Shown: positions 9,371 through 18,574, counted from the first letter of the stretch. The stretch: DNA of 64,000 nucleotides from Alphaproteobacteria bacterium (GCA_027485835.1 JAIXQG010000001.1:319902-383901); one strand, 5' to 3'. Notes: generated by a model from the sequence alone, not told the origin. Made by a program: numbers and translations.

Positions 9371-9670
9371 ATGGATGAGACAAACACCCCCAAAAGCCCC
9401 TGCTGCAGCCAAGAAACCGAGGTTTTGGCTCCGCAATGCACTTGCACGTGCAAAACATGCCGTAAGCCACGGTATTGGTTATGGATTTTAGGCTTTTTGG
9501 CTGTTTACGTATTTAGTGTGATTCCGGTAGGCTTGTTTTTATATACCGCCAAGAGCAATTTGGGCATTGATGTGTTTCGTCACGGTGGGTACCACACCTT
9601 TAAATGGTGCCTGATTCAGAGCGTACGTGGCGAACGGACAAAGACGACCGAACCTGCCTCTAAGCAGTAG
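9371..9670 (+). CDS. Small Cys-rich single-pass membrane protein, unknown
   Basis: This 99-residue protein has an N-terminal cytoplasmic-type stretch with a Cys cluster (PCCS, PQCTCTCKTC, about residues 10-33) and then one membrane helix (about 40-62). The Cys spacing could bind a metal, but I recognise no family. The ribosome-binding site is weak. Its 3' end overlaps the convergent polymerase-like gene by 11 bp. It is a plausible but unproven gene. Confidence 0.5.
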   Translation: MDETNTPKSPCCSQETEVLAPQCTCTCKTCRKPRYWLWILGFLAVYVFSVIPVGLFLYTAKSNLGIDVFRHGGYHTFKWCLIQSVRGERTKTTEPASKQ

Positions 9671-10700
9671 TTATCGGCTCAGGCTTAGGCTTGCGCATTT
9701 TCTGAAAGAACTCATCCACAACAAGCATAGCTGGCAGCATGTAGACAAATACAGACGTTATGTGACGCGTGTAGGAACCTGTATCTGGCTCGAACAGCAT
9801 GAGAACGGCCACGTGCGACAGGAACAGTGATACGAGAATGCGTATTTCGTCGCTCGATTTACGTAGTCCGCTGATGATGACGAATACATAGCAGGCGACT
9901 GAGCCAAACCAGAACCATGCCTTGGCCGACAGGTCGAACACCATCGGGATATTCATACGCACAAACGTGTAGCCATAATTTAGCAAGAAATTGCCCGCAG
10001 AATCTATCGGATATGGGTTGAAGAACGCCGTACGGTGACCGGCTACACCCGAACCAACACGGTTATAATTCACAATATCGCGCGGATATTGAAGCTTATA
10101 AAGAATATCCAGAGGGATTAAAAATACTACCAGCACCGCTATTACCGATACCAAGAGATAGATTAATGCGCGGCGTGACTCTACCATGAAATACACACCT
10201 GCGAAGGCGGCGATAATTAGGAAAAAATACGTACGGAACAATGCAGCATATATGGCATAGACGACTACCACCAAGGCTACCTTGGCGAGTTTTGAGAGTG
10301 ATGTCTGGGTTACAATCCATGTAATGACACATGCCAGAATAACAACGATGGTCTCCTTTTGAGGACGCACCAGACACGTCAAAATAGCGGGAACCGTCAT
10401 GTACCATGCCATAAGATTAGCTTGTGGCGTTTTAAGCTTCTGCATGAATAATGAGAGGCTAAACCAGCCAACACAGAGAATGAGAACAATATCCAGAGGG
10501 CTGGGAAATAGCTTGAAAAAGAATGCAGTCGCCGCGAAAGAACCTTCACCAGGTTCTACAACGCCGTCTGCAATGTTTTGGATAAGGTTGGAGTCGGCCG
10601 ACATGGTTCCGGGCAGAATTATCCCTCCGAAAAACACCATGGATGTGAAAAAGGCAAGCCATACCATTAGCAGCCTGTTTTTACTTAATTCCTTAAACAT
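9660..10700 (-). CDS. Polytopic membrane protein, putative polysaccharide polymerase (Wzy-like)
   Basis: This 346-residue protein has roughly 9-10 membrane helices and a short Arg/Lys-rich C-terminus. It has no clear catalytic signature, but an RPQKET motif between helices and a large polar loop (about 205-240) resemble Wzy/O-antigen-polymerase-type proteins. It is the last gene of a four-gene minus-strand run with three glycosyltransferases, 10 bp after the preceding gene. The assignment rests on topology and context, not on sequence identity. Confidence 0.55.
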   Translation of the reverse strand: MFKELSKNRLLMVWLAFFTSMVFFGGIILPGTMSADSNLIQNIADGVVEPGEGSFAATAFFFKLFPSPLDIVLILCVGWFSLSLFMQKLKTPQANLMAWYMTVPAILTCLVRPQKETIVVILACVITWIVTQTSLSKLAKVALVVVVYAIYAALFRTYFFLIIAAFAGVYFMVESRRALIYLLVSVIAVLVVFLIPLDILYKLQYPRDIVNYNRVGSGVAGHRTAFFNPYPIDSAGNFLLNYGYTFVRMNIPMVFDLSAKAWFWFGSVACYVFVIISGLRKSSDEIRILVSLFLSHVAVLMLFEPDTGSYTRHITSVFVYMLPAMLVVDEFFQKMRKPKPEPITTA

Positions 10701-10710
10701 TAAAGCTGTC

Positions 10711-11823
10711 CTAACCTTCTAACTGCATCATGTTGCGACTTTGATTCAATGCGCTTTTCATTGCATTCTCACCATAATCTCTTTGCATATCCATCTTAGC
10801 ATTCTTTGAAAGACGTATACACAAATCTCGGTTAGCTGCAAGCTTTTCAATGGCTTCCGACAGCTCGGATCCATCTACATGTTCCAAAAGGTACATGTTT
10901 TCATTATGTTTTCCGTAAACAATAATTTCTCCGACGGGTGAGGCAATACATGGGATACCTGTCTGCATGGCTTCTAGGAGGGTAATGCAAAGCCCTTCGT
11001 ATAAACTCGGCTGTACGTAAAAATCAAAGTTACCAACCCGTTCACTCCACTTTGGGTCGTAGCCGGCGAAGATCACTTGGTCTGATATAGCTAGTTTCTC
11101 CGCCATTGATTTCAACATCTCCTGATCCGGCCCTTCCCCAAACAATGTAACCGATGCCTTGACCCCTTTAGACTTAAGGCTTGCAACAGCCTGTAAAATG
11201 ATCTGCTGGTTTTTTTGGGCGGTTAAACGGCCCGCGCACGCCAGACGCAAGGGCTCTGAAAGCGGCTGCCGAAGCTTGTAAGCATCATTGTTTGTATGTG
11301 CCTTGAACAAAGGCATGACTACGGAGGATATGTCTTTGTTGATAAACCACTGCTGACGGACAGCTTCTTCCGTGCGCTTGCTGTCGCAAAGAATCCCCTT
11401 TACTGGCAACGAGAGCAACTTGAGCAAAGGCCCGTAAAGCTTTTTTGAATATTTAATATTATGCTCGAACGAATAGATTTTGACCCATGGGATTAGGTGG
11501 CCCCAGAATCTTCCAATCAAATTGGTTTGTTCTAATGAGAGGATAGCAACAACCGATTTTGTTTTTAGGAGAAAGTACGGATAATAAATTAAAGCCCCTA
11601 ACAATTGCCAAACACTCATGTTTGGCGACTGGAACATAACCGTGAGCTTATCTTCCGATAGCCTTTGCTTGAGCGCAGCCTCTATTTTTCCGTCTCCGAT
11701 ATTAATAGCGAGAACGTTGAGGTCGGTTCCACGAAACAAACCACTATCTATTAGAGTGAGAAGGCCGTTTTCGGCCCCTCCTCCCGAGAGGCTATTGAGA
11801 AAGTAGGTAACTTTACGTGTCAT
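10711..11823 (-). CDS. Glycosyltransferase family 4 (GT-B)
   Basis: This 370-residue protein has an N-terminal acceptor-domain motif SLSGGGAENGLLTL and a C-terminal nucleotide-sugar domain with LRLACAGRLTAQKN, LFGEGPD and the E-x7-E type signature PSLYEGLCITLLEAMQTG (about residues 272-290). These are hallmarks of retaining GT4 enzymes. It probably transfers a sugar to a lipid-linked precursor at the cytoplasmic face of the inner membrane. It follows the GT2 gene by 6 bp in one operon. Donor and acceptor unknown. Confidence 0.88.
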   Translation of the reverse strand: MTRKVTYFLNSLSGGGAENGLLTLIDSGLFRGTDLNVLAINIGDGKIEAALKQRLSEDKLTVMFQSPNMSVWQLLGALIYYPYFLLKTKSVVAILSLEQTNLIGRFWGHLIPWVKIYSFEHNIKYSKKLYGPLLKLLSLPVKGILCDSKRTEEAVRQQWFINKDISSVVMPLFKAHTNNDAYKLRQPLSEPLRLACAGRLTAQKNQQIILQAVASLKSKGVKASVTLFGEGPDQEMLKSMAEKLAISDQVIFAGYDPKWSERVGNFDFYVQPSLYEGLCITLLEAMQTGIPCIASPVGEIIVYGKHNENMYLLEHVDGSELSEAIEKLAANRDLCIRLSKNAKMDMQRDYGENAMKSALNQSRNMMQLEG

Positions 11824-11829
11824 AGCCGA

Positions 11830-12663
11830 TTAAGACCTAAACAGGCCTTTTAGGCGTTTGAATGCTTTTTTGGTATTGGCCACTACCGGAGTAGGCGTGG
11901 CTACACGGGCAGCGCTACGGGCTATTCCCAGCCATGCCCAGAGATGGAAGGGGCTAAAGTAACGGCATTGAACCTGAAAACGTGCTAGACGTTGCCGGGA
12001 CGTACGCTTGCTTGATATCCCCTTACTAGAAACCCGATAGAGAAGCGTAAATTCGGGTACGTTTGCTACTGGGTAGTACTTTGCCATACGGCAGAGAAGT
12101 TCGTAATCCTGAGCTACAGGGAACCCTTCGTCGTAAATTCCAACCTTTTTCAGAGCTTCCGCACGGAACGTGACTGTCGAATGTACGAAGCTTGCATCCC
12201 AGTACTGCTGTTTACAAATATCTTTATAATCGCAGGGATAGCAGTAATCGTAGAGCGTTTCCAACGTATCTTCATCGACACAGTGTGCCCAACCGCCTAC
12301 GGCGGCCACTTGGGGGTTGTTCTGTAAAAATTCCACCGTTTTGCTGACGCGGCCGGGCAAGGCGATATCGTCGGAGTCCATCACCGCGACGTAATCGTAC
12401 CCCTTAGCGAGAATCTCCCGCAGGGCGATGTTACGGGCTTTTGCGGCACCCACGTTTGCATCCTGACGCAGGACATGCACATAGGACGGCAGCTTTTTAA
12501 ACAGCTTGGTGACCGGGGTACGGCTTGCATCGTCGACAATAAATACATCTACCGGCAAGCCATCGATAAGCAGGCTATCTACCGCCTGCACAAGAGTTGC
12601 ATCGGCATTATGTGCGGCCATAACCGCCGCAATACGCGGGGTAGAAGATGTTTTATTTGCCAT
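11830..12663 (-). CDS. Glycosyltransferase family 2 (GT-A)
   Basis: This 277-residue protein has the GT2 core: AAVMAAHNADATL, the VDVFIVDDAS motif, GAAKARN and the metal-binding DSDD (about residue 98), then a QDYELLCRM catalytic-base region. It adds a sugar from a nucleotide donor during polysaccharide assembly. Its start overlaps the end of the upstream GT4 gene by 11 bp, indicating translational coupling. The C-terminus carries a basic amphipathic tail that could associate with membrane. Confidence 0.88.
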   Translation of the reverse strand: MANKTSSTPRIAAVMAAHNADATLVQAVDSLLIDGLPVDVFIVDDASRTPVTKLFKKLPSYVHVLRQDANVGAAKARNIALREILAKGYDYVAVMDSDDIALPGRVSKTVEFLQNNPQVAAVGGWAHCVDEDTLETLYDYCYPCDYKDICKQQYWDASFVHSTVTFRAEALKKVGIYDEGFPVAQDYELLCRMAKYYPVANVPEFTLLYRVSSKGISSKRTSRQRLARFQVQCRYFSPFHLWAWLGIARSAARVATPTPVVANTKKAFKRLKGLFRS

Positions 12664-13735
12664 GGGTTGCTCCGTAAACCTTGTTAATCTCTTCCACCAT
12701 TTTATCGACCGCGAATTTTTGGGCGTGGAGGGCTTTGGCGTTTTGGCCCATGGTTTTCCATTGGGTCTTCGGGGTGTTCAGCAGCAGGTCGGCCAGTTCG
12801 GTCGAGTTGGCGACGCTGAACAGCAGGCCGGTTTGGTTGGGAATCACCACCTCTGGCAGCGAGCAGACGTTGCTAGCTACCACCGGCACGCCGTGGCTCA
12901 TGGCTTCCAGCGGCACCATGGCAAAGCCTTCCCAGCGGCTGGGCATGACCACGGCGTCGGCGTGGGCATAAAACGGAAAGAGTTTGTCGGTGCCCAGCCA
13001 GCCCATATAGGTGATGTTCGGGCGCTCCGGCTGGCTGGCCTTGCCGTGCACCCCCTCGCCTACCACGGTGAGGTGGATGTGCGCGGCGTCCGGGTTGGAC
13101 GCGAGGCGTTCCATGGCGTCGAGCATGACGTCGAAGCCCTTTTGGAAGTCGAGACGGCCGGCGAACAGTAGATTCAGGCGCTTGGGGTTGTAGGGGTTGG
13201 GGATTTCTTCTGCGGTAATGGTGGGCGTGCCGTTGTAGACAATCACGGTTTTGTGGTTGGGCAGGCCGAAGCGGGTAGCTTCGTCGGACTCGAACTTACT
13301 GACGCAGACGACCTTGCTGGTGAAGGGGTAGAGAAGCTTTTCGACGGCGGCGTAGAGGTTCTTTTTGCGGGGAGAGCCATCCATAATAAAGGCCCATGCG
13401 TGCGGCATATAGATGACCTTGGGGCGGACAACCGGCCAGAGCAATGCCAGCACGATGCGACCAAAAACCCCAGCAAACGTGCTGTGCAGGTGCACCACGT
13501 GGGGGCGGAAGGTAACGACGGTTTTGGCTAAATTCCAGCTAAAGGAGAGGAAACTGAGCGGGTTGCGCCCCGTGCGGGTGAAGGTACGGAGGTTGCGGAA
13601 CGGTGCGAGCTCCTTGGCTTGGTCGGCCGGAATAAGGCAGCGCACGGTGTTTTCGTCTGACTGGGCCAGCGCCAGCGTGCGCATAACGGTGGCTACCCCG
13701 CCTTTAATGGTTTCTGCCGCGTGGAGAATCTTCAT
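12653..13735 (-). CDS. Glycosyltransferase family 4 (GT-B)
   Basis: I place the start at the ATG at 13735 (MKILHAAETIKGG), the usual GT4 N-terminus; an upstream in-frame TTG at 13753 is possible. The 360-residue product has a GGVATVMR acceptor loop, LLFAGRLDFQKG, VGEG and the signature MPSRWEGFAMVPLEAMSHG. It is the first gene of the four-gene polysaccharide operon, transcribed divergently from rluD. Its G+C content and codon use look slightly higher than the two downstream genes, as seen by eye. Confidence 0.88.
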   Translation of the reverse strand: MKILHAAETIKGGVATVMRTLALAQSDENTVRCLIPADQAKELAPFRNLRTFTRTGRNPLSFLSFSWNLAKTVVTFRPHVVHLHSTFAGVFGRIVLALLWPVVRPKVIYMPHAWAFIMDGSPRKKNLYAAVEKLLYPFTSKVVCVSKFESDEATRFGLPNHKTVIVYNGTPTITAEEIPNPYNPKRLNLLFAGRLDFQKGFDVMLDAMERLASNPDAAHIHLTVVGEGVHGKASQPERPNITYMGWLGTDKLFPFYAHADAVVMPSRWEGFAMVPLEAMSHGVPVVASNVCSLPEVVIPNQTGLLFSVANSTELADLLLNTPKTQWKTMGQNAKALHAQKFAVDKMVEEINKVYGATHGK

Positions 13736-13837
13736 AACGCCGGTTGTACCCAAAAGCGTTACGTTTGCCTAGCGGATTTTATGGCTTTGGGATGAAAACC
13801 TATTGACCCGCCAAATGGTTAAAGGCATGGATGCCTT

Positions 13838-14788
13838 ATGCAAGAACGCATTACCCTTGTTGTAGAGCCCGCCGAAGCCAATACCCGCCTGGATATTTGG
13901 CTGGCCGGGCGTGTGGCCGGCGCTTATGTGGCCGAAATGAGCCGTGCGGGGGTGCAGCGCTGGATTAAAGGGGGTTTTGTGACCCGTGAGGGCATGGTGG
14001 AAGCCAACCCTGCGCGCAAAGTGCGTGCAAACGAGACCTACGATGTAGACCTGCCCGAGATAGCCGCGACCGAGGTGGTGGCGCAGGATATTCCGCTGGT
14101 GGTGGTGTATGAGGACAAGGACCTGATTGTAATTGATAAGCCAGCGGGCTTAACCGTGCACCCGGGTGCGGGCAACCCCGATGGGACGCTGGTGAATGCC
14201 TTGCTGCACCATTGTGGCGATTCGCTGTCGGGCATCAATGGTGAGGCGCGACCGGGGATTGTGCACCGGATTGATAAGGATACCAGCGGCTTACTGGTGG
14301 CCGCCAAGCACGACCAAGCCCACCGTCATCTGGCGCGGCAGTTTGCGCGGCACAGTATTCATCGGGTGTATAACGCGATTGTGAAGGGCGAAGTCGCCAA
14401 GGCTACGGGCCGGATTGAGGGCAATATTGGCCGCCACCCGACGGCGCGGATACGGCGGGCGGTGGTGGCCGTAGGGGGCAAGCCTGCCGTGACGCATTAC
14501 CGCGTGCTGGAGCGCTTTGGCAAAGTGGCTACCTTGGTGGAGTGCCAGCTTGAAACCGGCCGCACCCACCAGATACGCGTGCATATGAGCCACCTTGGCC
14601 ACCCCTTGCTGGGCGACCCGATGTATGGAAACGGCAAGGGTTTGGAGTTTTTGGGTTTGGCCGAGCGGCAGTTGCTGCATGCAGCGGAATTAGGGTTTGT
14701 GCATCCTTCCAGTAACCAAGAGATGCGGTTTGAGAGCCCCCTGCCCGCCGATTTTGTGGGGGTTTTGGAGAAGTTGCGAACGAGTTAA
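13838..14788 (+). CDS. rluD: 23S rRNA pseudouridine synthase, RluD family
   Basis: This 316-residue protein has an N-terminal S4-like RNA-binding domain (about 15-75) and an RluA/RluD catalytic domain with the HRIDKDTSGLLVAAK motif; Asp146 is the expected nucleophile. Further motifs are KPAGLTVHPG and GRTHQIRVHM. RluD modifies uridines of helix 69 in 23S rRNA and supports ribosome maturation. Length is normal and the frame is intact. It is divergent from the glycosyltransferase operon. Confidence 0.93.
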   Translation: MQERITLVVEPAEANTRLDIWLAGRVAGAYVAEMSRAGVQRWIKGGFVTREGMVEANPARKVRANETYDVDLPEIAATEVVAQDIPLVVVYEDKDLIVIDKPAGLTVHPGAGNPDGTLVNALLHHCGDSLSGINGEARPGIVHRIDKDTSGLLVAAKHDQAHRHLARQFARHSIHRVYNAIVKGEVAKATGRIEGNIGRHPTARIRRAVVAVGGKPAVTHYRVLERFGKVATLVECQLETGRTHQIRVHMSHLGHPLLGDPMYGNGKGLEFLGLAERQLLHAAELGFVHPSSNQEMRFESPLPADFVGVLEKLRTS

Positions 14789-14837
14789 ACTTCTGATAGG
14801 TATACATTAGGTTGCTTTAACTGGAGACATCGAATCG

Positions 14838-15092
14838 ATGGGAATCTTTTCCCCTAAGGAGACTGGTGAATGGGCTCCTGCCAAGGGAGACATTGTTCAA
14901 CTGAAAAAACCCGCCCCAGAGCTTTGGGACGAGTTAAAAGAACTAGAGGGCCGTATTATTGCGGTTGAGTTCAAAAAGCCGCCTTACAAGGTGGAACCCA
15001 CTGGTCGGGTTGACGTCGTTTTTATGCATAACGGCGTTGAACGTCAGCTTTCTGCCAACAAAACGCTTTTTACGTTTGTAAGGAAAGGATGA
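14838..15092 (+). CDS. Small hypothetical protein with a GD-VQL motif
   Basis: This 84-residue soluble protein starts at the ATG at 14838 after CTGGAGA. It is rich in charged residues with alternating hydrophobics (GDIVQL, GRIIAVEF, GRVDVVFMHNGVERQL), suggesting a small beta-barrel. The GD-x-VQL motif recurs in the next gene, and the two may be distant paralogues. No family recognised. It lies 49 bp after rluD on the same strand. Confidence 0.6.
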   Translation: MGIFSPKETGEWAPAKGDIVQLKKPAPELWDELKELEGRIIAVEFKKPPYKVEPTGRVDVVFMHNGVERQLSANKTLFTFVRKG

Positions 15093-15136
15093 GCCTTTGA
15101 GCTTACTTAACCTTAAGCGCATAAGTAAGCCTTTGA
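15093..15136. repeat. Hairpin flanked by 8-bp direct repeats
   Basis: GCTTACTT (15101-15108) and AAGTAAGC (15123-15130) form an 8-bp inverted repeat with a 14-nt spacer. GCCTTTGA occurs at both edges (15093-15100 and 15129-15136). It lies between two co-oriented small genes. It may be an attenuating hairpin or the remains of a tiny insertion with target duplication; there is no T-tract. Confidence 0.4.
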
Positions 15137-15193
15137 ATCCCAACTGCCTGACGTTAGAATGACAGATACCTTCGCATGAAAGGAGATTCTACC

Positions 15194-15499
15194 ATGCGGG
15201 ACGACCTTGATAGTTTTGATGCCCCGCTTGCCGGGGAACTCTCCTCCCCCATGCTTACAGTTGGGGACTACGTTCAGCTGAACGACAAAGGCCAAGAGTT
15301 GCGCAAGCAGCACTTGGAAATGGCTGAATACTATGAAGCCGAGGGACTCCAGACTGATGTTTCGCGGTGGGATGGTAGCCCGCTAAAGGTTATGGAGATC
15401 GAGTACAATAGCCATAATCAGGAGTTTGCCGTTCTTGTTATTAACGGCGAAGAGGCTGGCATTGAAACGGAGTATCTCGAAAAGGTACTTTTGAATTAA
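15194..15499 (+). CDS. Small hypothetical protein with a GD-VQL motif
   Basis: The ATG at 15194 is preceded by a strong AAAGGAG at 15178-15184 or so, giving 101 residues. The sequence is acidic with GDYVQLNDKGQEL, a short helical stretch, then beta-rich segments (LKVMEIEY, FAVLVINGEEAGI) and a C-terminal EYLEKVLLN. It resembles small regulatory or accessory proteins but matches no family I can name. The GD-x-VQL motif is shared with the gene before it. It ends at a strong terminator shared with proS. Confidence 0.68.
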   Translation: MRDDLDSFDAPLAGELSSPMLTVGDYVQLNDKGQELRKQHLEMAEYYEAEGLQTDVSRWDGSPLKVMEIEYNSHNQEFAVLVINGEEAGIETEYLEKVLLN

Positions 15500-15522
15500 C
15501 TGCTGCATGTCTTCGATTACGA

Positions 15523-15550
15523 AAAACCCCGGCCGGAAGGCCGGGGTTTT
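15523..15550. terminator. Bidirectional rho-independent terminator
   Basis: A perfect 12-bp stem AAAACCCCGGCC/GGCCGGGGTTTT with a GGAA tetraloop lies between the small gene and convergent proS and has U-runs in both directions. Confidence 0.92.
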
Positions 15551-15565
15551 CTGTTTACCGAGGGC

Positions 15566-16792
15566 TTACCACGGCAGTTGGTCGGTACCCAGAAGTTGGG
15601 TTTCGCCGGTTTTGCGGTTCTTCCATTCGATTTTGCCCTCGGCGGCGTTTTTGGGGCCGATGATGGCTTGCCATGGCAGGCCGATGAGGTCCATTTCCGC
15701 AAACTTTTGGCCGGCGGACACGTCGCGGTCGTCGTAGAGGGTTTCGACTCCCATGGTTTGCAGGTGCAGGTAGAGCTTAGTGGCCATGTCGGTGCAGGTG
15801 GCGTCGGAATGGCGGATGTTGGCGATGCCGACCTTGAACGGGGCCATGGGCTCGGGCCAGATGACGCCTTTGTCGTCGTGGCTTTGCTCGATGGCGGCGG
15901 CAACAAGGCGGCTGACGCCGATGCCGTAGCAACCCATGACGACGGGGATGCTCTTGCCGTCTTCCAGCGTCACCAGTGCGTTCATCTTTTCGCTGTAAAG
16001 GTCGCCTAGGTGGAAGCAGTGACCAACTTCGATACCCTTCTTCTCCACCAGTTGCTCGCGCGGTTTGGGCGCGGTGGCGGCGTCGTACTTCTCGATGTTC
16101 ACGGCGTAGTCGCTGTCGGGGTCGAATAGCAAGGTGTCTTCGCCGGTGTCGGCCAGTACTTGGAACTCGTGGCTGTAGTTACCACCGATCGAGCCGGTAT
16201 CGGCCACCACGGCGCGCCATTGCAGGCCGAGGCGGTCGAAGACGCGGGTGTAGGCGTCGAACATGCGTTGGTAGGCTTCCAGGCTCTTCTCGCGGTCGGT
16301 GTCGAAGCTGTAGGCGTCTTTCATGCAGAACTCGCGGCCGCGCATCAGGCCAAAACGCGGGCGCATTTCGTCGCGGAATTTCCATTGGATCTGGTAGAGG
16401 TTGAGCGGGAGTTCGCGGTAGCTCTTGACGTTGTCGCGGAAGATTTGCGTGACGGCTTCTTCGTGCGTGGGGCCGAGGACGCATTCGCGGTCGTTGCGGT
16501 CTTTAAAGCGCAGCAGCTCCGGACCATATTTTTCGTAACGGCCTGTTTCCTTCCAGAGGTCGGCGGGCAGTACGGCGGGCATGAGGATTTCCAGAGCGCC
16601 CGCTTTGTCCATTTCTTCGCGGACGATGTTCTCGACCTTGCGCAGTACTTTGAGGCCGAGCGGCAGCCAATCGTAGTTACCGGCAGCCACTTGGCGGATG
16701 AGGCCTGCGCGCAGGCACAGCTGGTGGCTGACGACTTGGGCTTCGGCGGGGGTTTCTTTTAACAGGGGGATGAAATAGTGGCTGCGGCGCAT
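15566..16792 (-). CDS. proS: Prolyl-tRNA synthetase, short form without editing insertion
   Basis: This 408-residue class II synthetase charges tRNA-Pro with proline. Motif 1 ([16 protein letters not shown]), motif 2 ([19 protein letters not shown]) and motif 3 ([13 protein letters not shown]) are clear, and a C-terminal anticodon-binding domain follows. The YbaK-type editing domain found in about 570-residue bacterial ProS is absent, as is usual in Alphaproteobacteria. The C-terminus (GTDQLPW) is a little shorter than typical for that group. Mischarged Ala-tRNA-Pro would need a separate trans-editing protein, not seen here. Confidence 0.95.
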   Translation of the reverse strand: MRRSHYFIPLLKETPAEAQVVSHQLCLRAGLIRQVAAGNYDWLPLGLKVLRKVENIVREEMDKAGALEILMPAVLPADLWKETGRYEKYGPELLRFKDRNDRECVLGPTHEEAVTQIFRDNVKSYRELPLNLYQIQWKFRDEMRPRFGLMRGREFCMKDAYSFDTDREKSLEAYQRMFDAYTRVFDRLGLQWRAVVADTGSIGGNYSHEFQVLADTGEDTLLFDPDSDYAVNIEKYDAATAPKPREQLVEKKGIEVGHCFHLGDLYSEKMNALVTLEDGKSIPVVMGCYGIGVSRLVAAAIEQSHDDKGVIWPEPMAPFKVGIANIRHSDATCTDMATKLYLHLQTMGVETLYDDRDVSAGQKFAEMDLIGLPWQAIIGPKNAAEGKIEWKNRKTGETQLLGTDQLPW

Positions 16793-16887
16793 GGGGGTCT
16801 CTCTCTTTTATCTGGCTTTTTACAAGCCTTGAAAACAGCACACACTTTGCCGCTAAATAGGGGCTTACGCAAGCGGACTTGCGAAAA

Positions 16888-17223
16888 TTAGTAGGTGTAG
16901 TCGCCTTCGCCGTCGTCGGCCTCGGTGGGGGCGGGCGGGTTTTTGATGGTTTGGTAGACGCCGTCGAGTCCGCGTTTGACCAGCGCCTGGTGGCGATCCA
17001 TGTCGCCTTGCTGACGTAACAGGTAGTTCATGTTACTGCGCACGGTAAGAATGCGGGTTTCCAGAAAATCGGCTTGGGCGGGGAAATTGTCGGACACGAT
17101 TTCTTCGAGGCGCACGAAGAAGGTTTCGCAGTCTTCCTCATAGCGCGTCACGTCGGATACGCCTGCGGCGAGGTCGTCGGCCATGCGTTGCAGCTCCTGA
17201 ATGTAATGAAGGATCGTTTCCAT
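16888..17223 (-). CDS. Small soluble hypothetical protein
   Basis: With the start at the ATG at 17223 (METILHYIQELQRM), this encodes 111 residues, mostly alpha-helical, with an acidic C-terminus (TEADDGEGDYTY). I see no catalytic motif or membrane segment. It lies 95 bp upstream of proS on the same strand and could be read with it. A terminator for the next gene overlaps its promoter region. Confidence 0.55.
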   Translation of the reverse strand: METILHYIQELQRMADDLAAGVSDVTRYEEDCETFFVRLEEIVSDNFPAQADFLETRILTVRSNMNYLLRQQGDMDRHQALVKRGLDGVYQTIKNPPAPTEADDGEGDYTY

Positions 17224-17248
17224 GGCGCGCACATTACCGCATTTGATT

Positions 17249-17276
17249 GAAAAAGCCACCCGAAGGTGGCTTTTTC
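17249..17276 (-). terminator. Rho-independent terminator
   Basis: A perfect 12-bp stem GAAAAAGCCACC/GGTGGCTTTTTC with a CGAA loop lies just after the stop of the L,D-transpeptidase-like gene and ends in T on the minus strand. Confidence 0.9.
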
Positions 17277-17281
17277 AGCGG

Positions 17282-18439
17282 TTATTTAGCACCCATGCCG
17301 CCGGGGTTGGGAGTGTGGTAGGGCGCAATGGTCTTCTTCTCACACATGTTGTTGGCTTCCGACACACTGGAGACCACAACCATTTGCTTTACCTGCCCGC
17401 TCTTATAGGCGGCGAGGAATTTCTGGTATTCCGGCAATACCGTACAGCCTGCCGAGCCGCCACCGCGTCTTAATGGACGGTGAACAAGGATGCCGTCGCG
17501 CCCATACATTTGGGTAGAGGATGAGGGATTCATCCGCAGGGCTTCTTCTCCGTAAAAGAGGCTTTCCCGCATGGAGAGCGTGTAAACGCCGGGAGGGGTT
17601 GAGCCCTTCCCTTTCATGTTGACATAGGCCGGATTATCCTTATAGGCGCCCGTACCGGAGTGGGCCTCCAGCACGGTACCGTCCGGCATATAAACCTTTT
17701 GGGCGGAAATATCGTACACCGCGACGCCATTACCCGCCTTAGGCTGGCCACCGGCGGTACATTGCAAGGCTGCGTTGACCGCTTGCTTTAAGGCTTCGGT
17801 CATTTGCTCTACGGGGCCTGAGGCACCGTTGTTGGCGACGATGGTATCGAGAGTGCCTTGAACAGCGCTTAATGGGTTTTGGCCACCTGCCAGTTGCGAG
17901 CCAAACTGTTGCAGAATTTGGGTTAGGAGATCGGTAGTGTCGGAGCCTGCACTGGAAGCATCGTTCGAGGTGTCTTCGTCGGTTGAGGTCTCGTCTTCTT
18001 CCGGCCCTGGAATGACCGTTTTAACAATAAGGGTGTTACCGGCGGCATTGGCAAACGTAACTTCAATAATCGTTTCCAGCGTCGCTTCATCGCTGGTCAC
18101 GCTATAGGCCGTGATGATGTAGCCAGCCTTGAGGCGCGCGATGATCTCCTTCAGGGCATCAGCCACGGCTTTTAGCTGGGCGATTTCTGATGCGCTGGAG
18201 CTGTTGGCTATTTGGCTGTTCAAGTTTTCCAGCCTGCTTTGGAGATACGCGAGGTTGTCGGCGGTGGCTTCTGCTTTAGCGGCCTCGGTTGTACCGCCCA
18301 GGGTTAGGCCGCCGAGGGTGGAGTTGGCGCTAGAGGAGGCTTGGAATTCGGCAAAGGAAGCTTGAGCCAGCACCATGAACGCGGCTACTAGCGCAAACTT
18401 GGAGAGGCGTTTGAGAGACAGAATGCTTTGGGCGGTCAT
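17282..18439 (-). CDS. Secreted L,D-transpeptidase-like protein (DUF2778/Tlde1-type fold)
   Basis: This 385-residue protein has a signal peptide (about 1-30, ending ASFA). A long Ala/Ser-rich helical region (about 45-105) and an acidic low-complexity linker (about 146-170) follow. The C-terminal domain has the layout HSGTGAYKDNP (His260), STPPGVY, then LVHRP (His320) and GSAGC (Cys332). The His and S-x-GC pair is that of YkuD-related L,D-transpeptidases, and the spacing most resembles DUF2778/Tlde1 proteins, which cut or exchange D-amino acids on peptidoglycan stem peptides. It could be a cell-wall remodelling enzyme or a toxin-like effector. No immunity gene is recognisable next to it. Confidence 0.68.
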   Translation of the reverse strand: MTAQSILSLKRLSKFALVAAFMVLAQASFAEFQASSSANSTLGGLTLGGTTEAAKAEATADNLAYLQSRLENLNSQIANSSSASEIAQLKAVADALKEIIARLKAGYIITAYSVTSDEATLETIIEVTFANAAGNTLIVKTVIPGPEEDETSTDEDTSNDASSAGSDTTDLLTQILQQFGSQLAGGQNPLSAVQGTLDTIVANNGASGPVEQMTEALKQAVNAALQCTAGGQPKAGNGVAVYDISAQKVYMPDGTVLEAHSGTGAYKDNPAYVNMKGKGSTPPGVYTLSMRESLFYGEEALRMNPSSSTQMYGRDGILVHRPLRRGGGSAGCTVLPEYQKFLAAYKSGQVKQMVVVSSVSEANNMCEKKTIAPYHTPNPGGMGAK

Positions 18440-18544
18440 GGCGGATCGTCCTTTTTAGGTTAGGTTAACTTAATATAGGTACGAGCACGGGGCTAATACA
18501 AGGGCTGAATAGCTATGGGCGGAGGGCGTGGGGATTTAGGGCAT

Positions 18545-18566
18545 CAAAAAACCGCCTGATGGCGGT
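18545..18566 (-). terminator. Rho-independent terminator downstream of the tRNA-Met region
   Basis: On the minus strand ACCGCC-ATCA-GGCGGT is followed by six T. It would end transcription through tRNA-Met and the damaged copy. Confidence 0.75.
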
Positions 18567-18574
18567 GGAAATTT

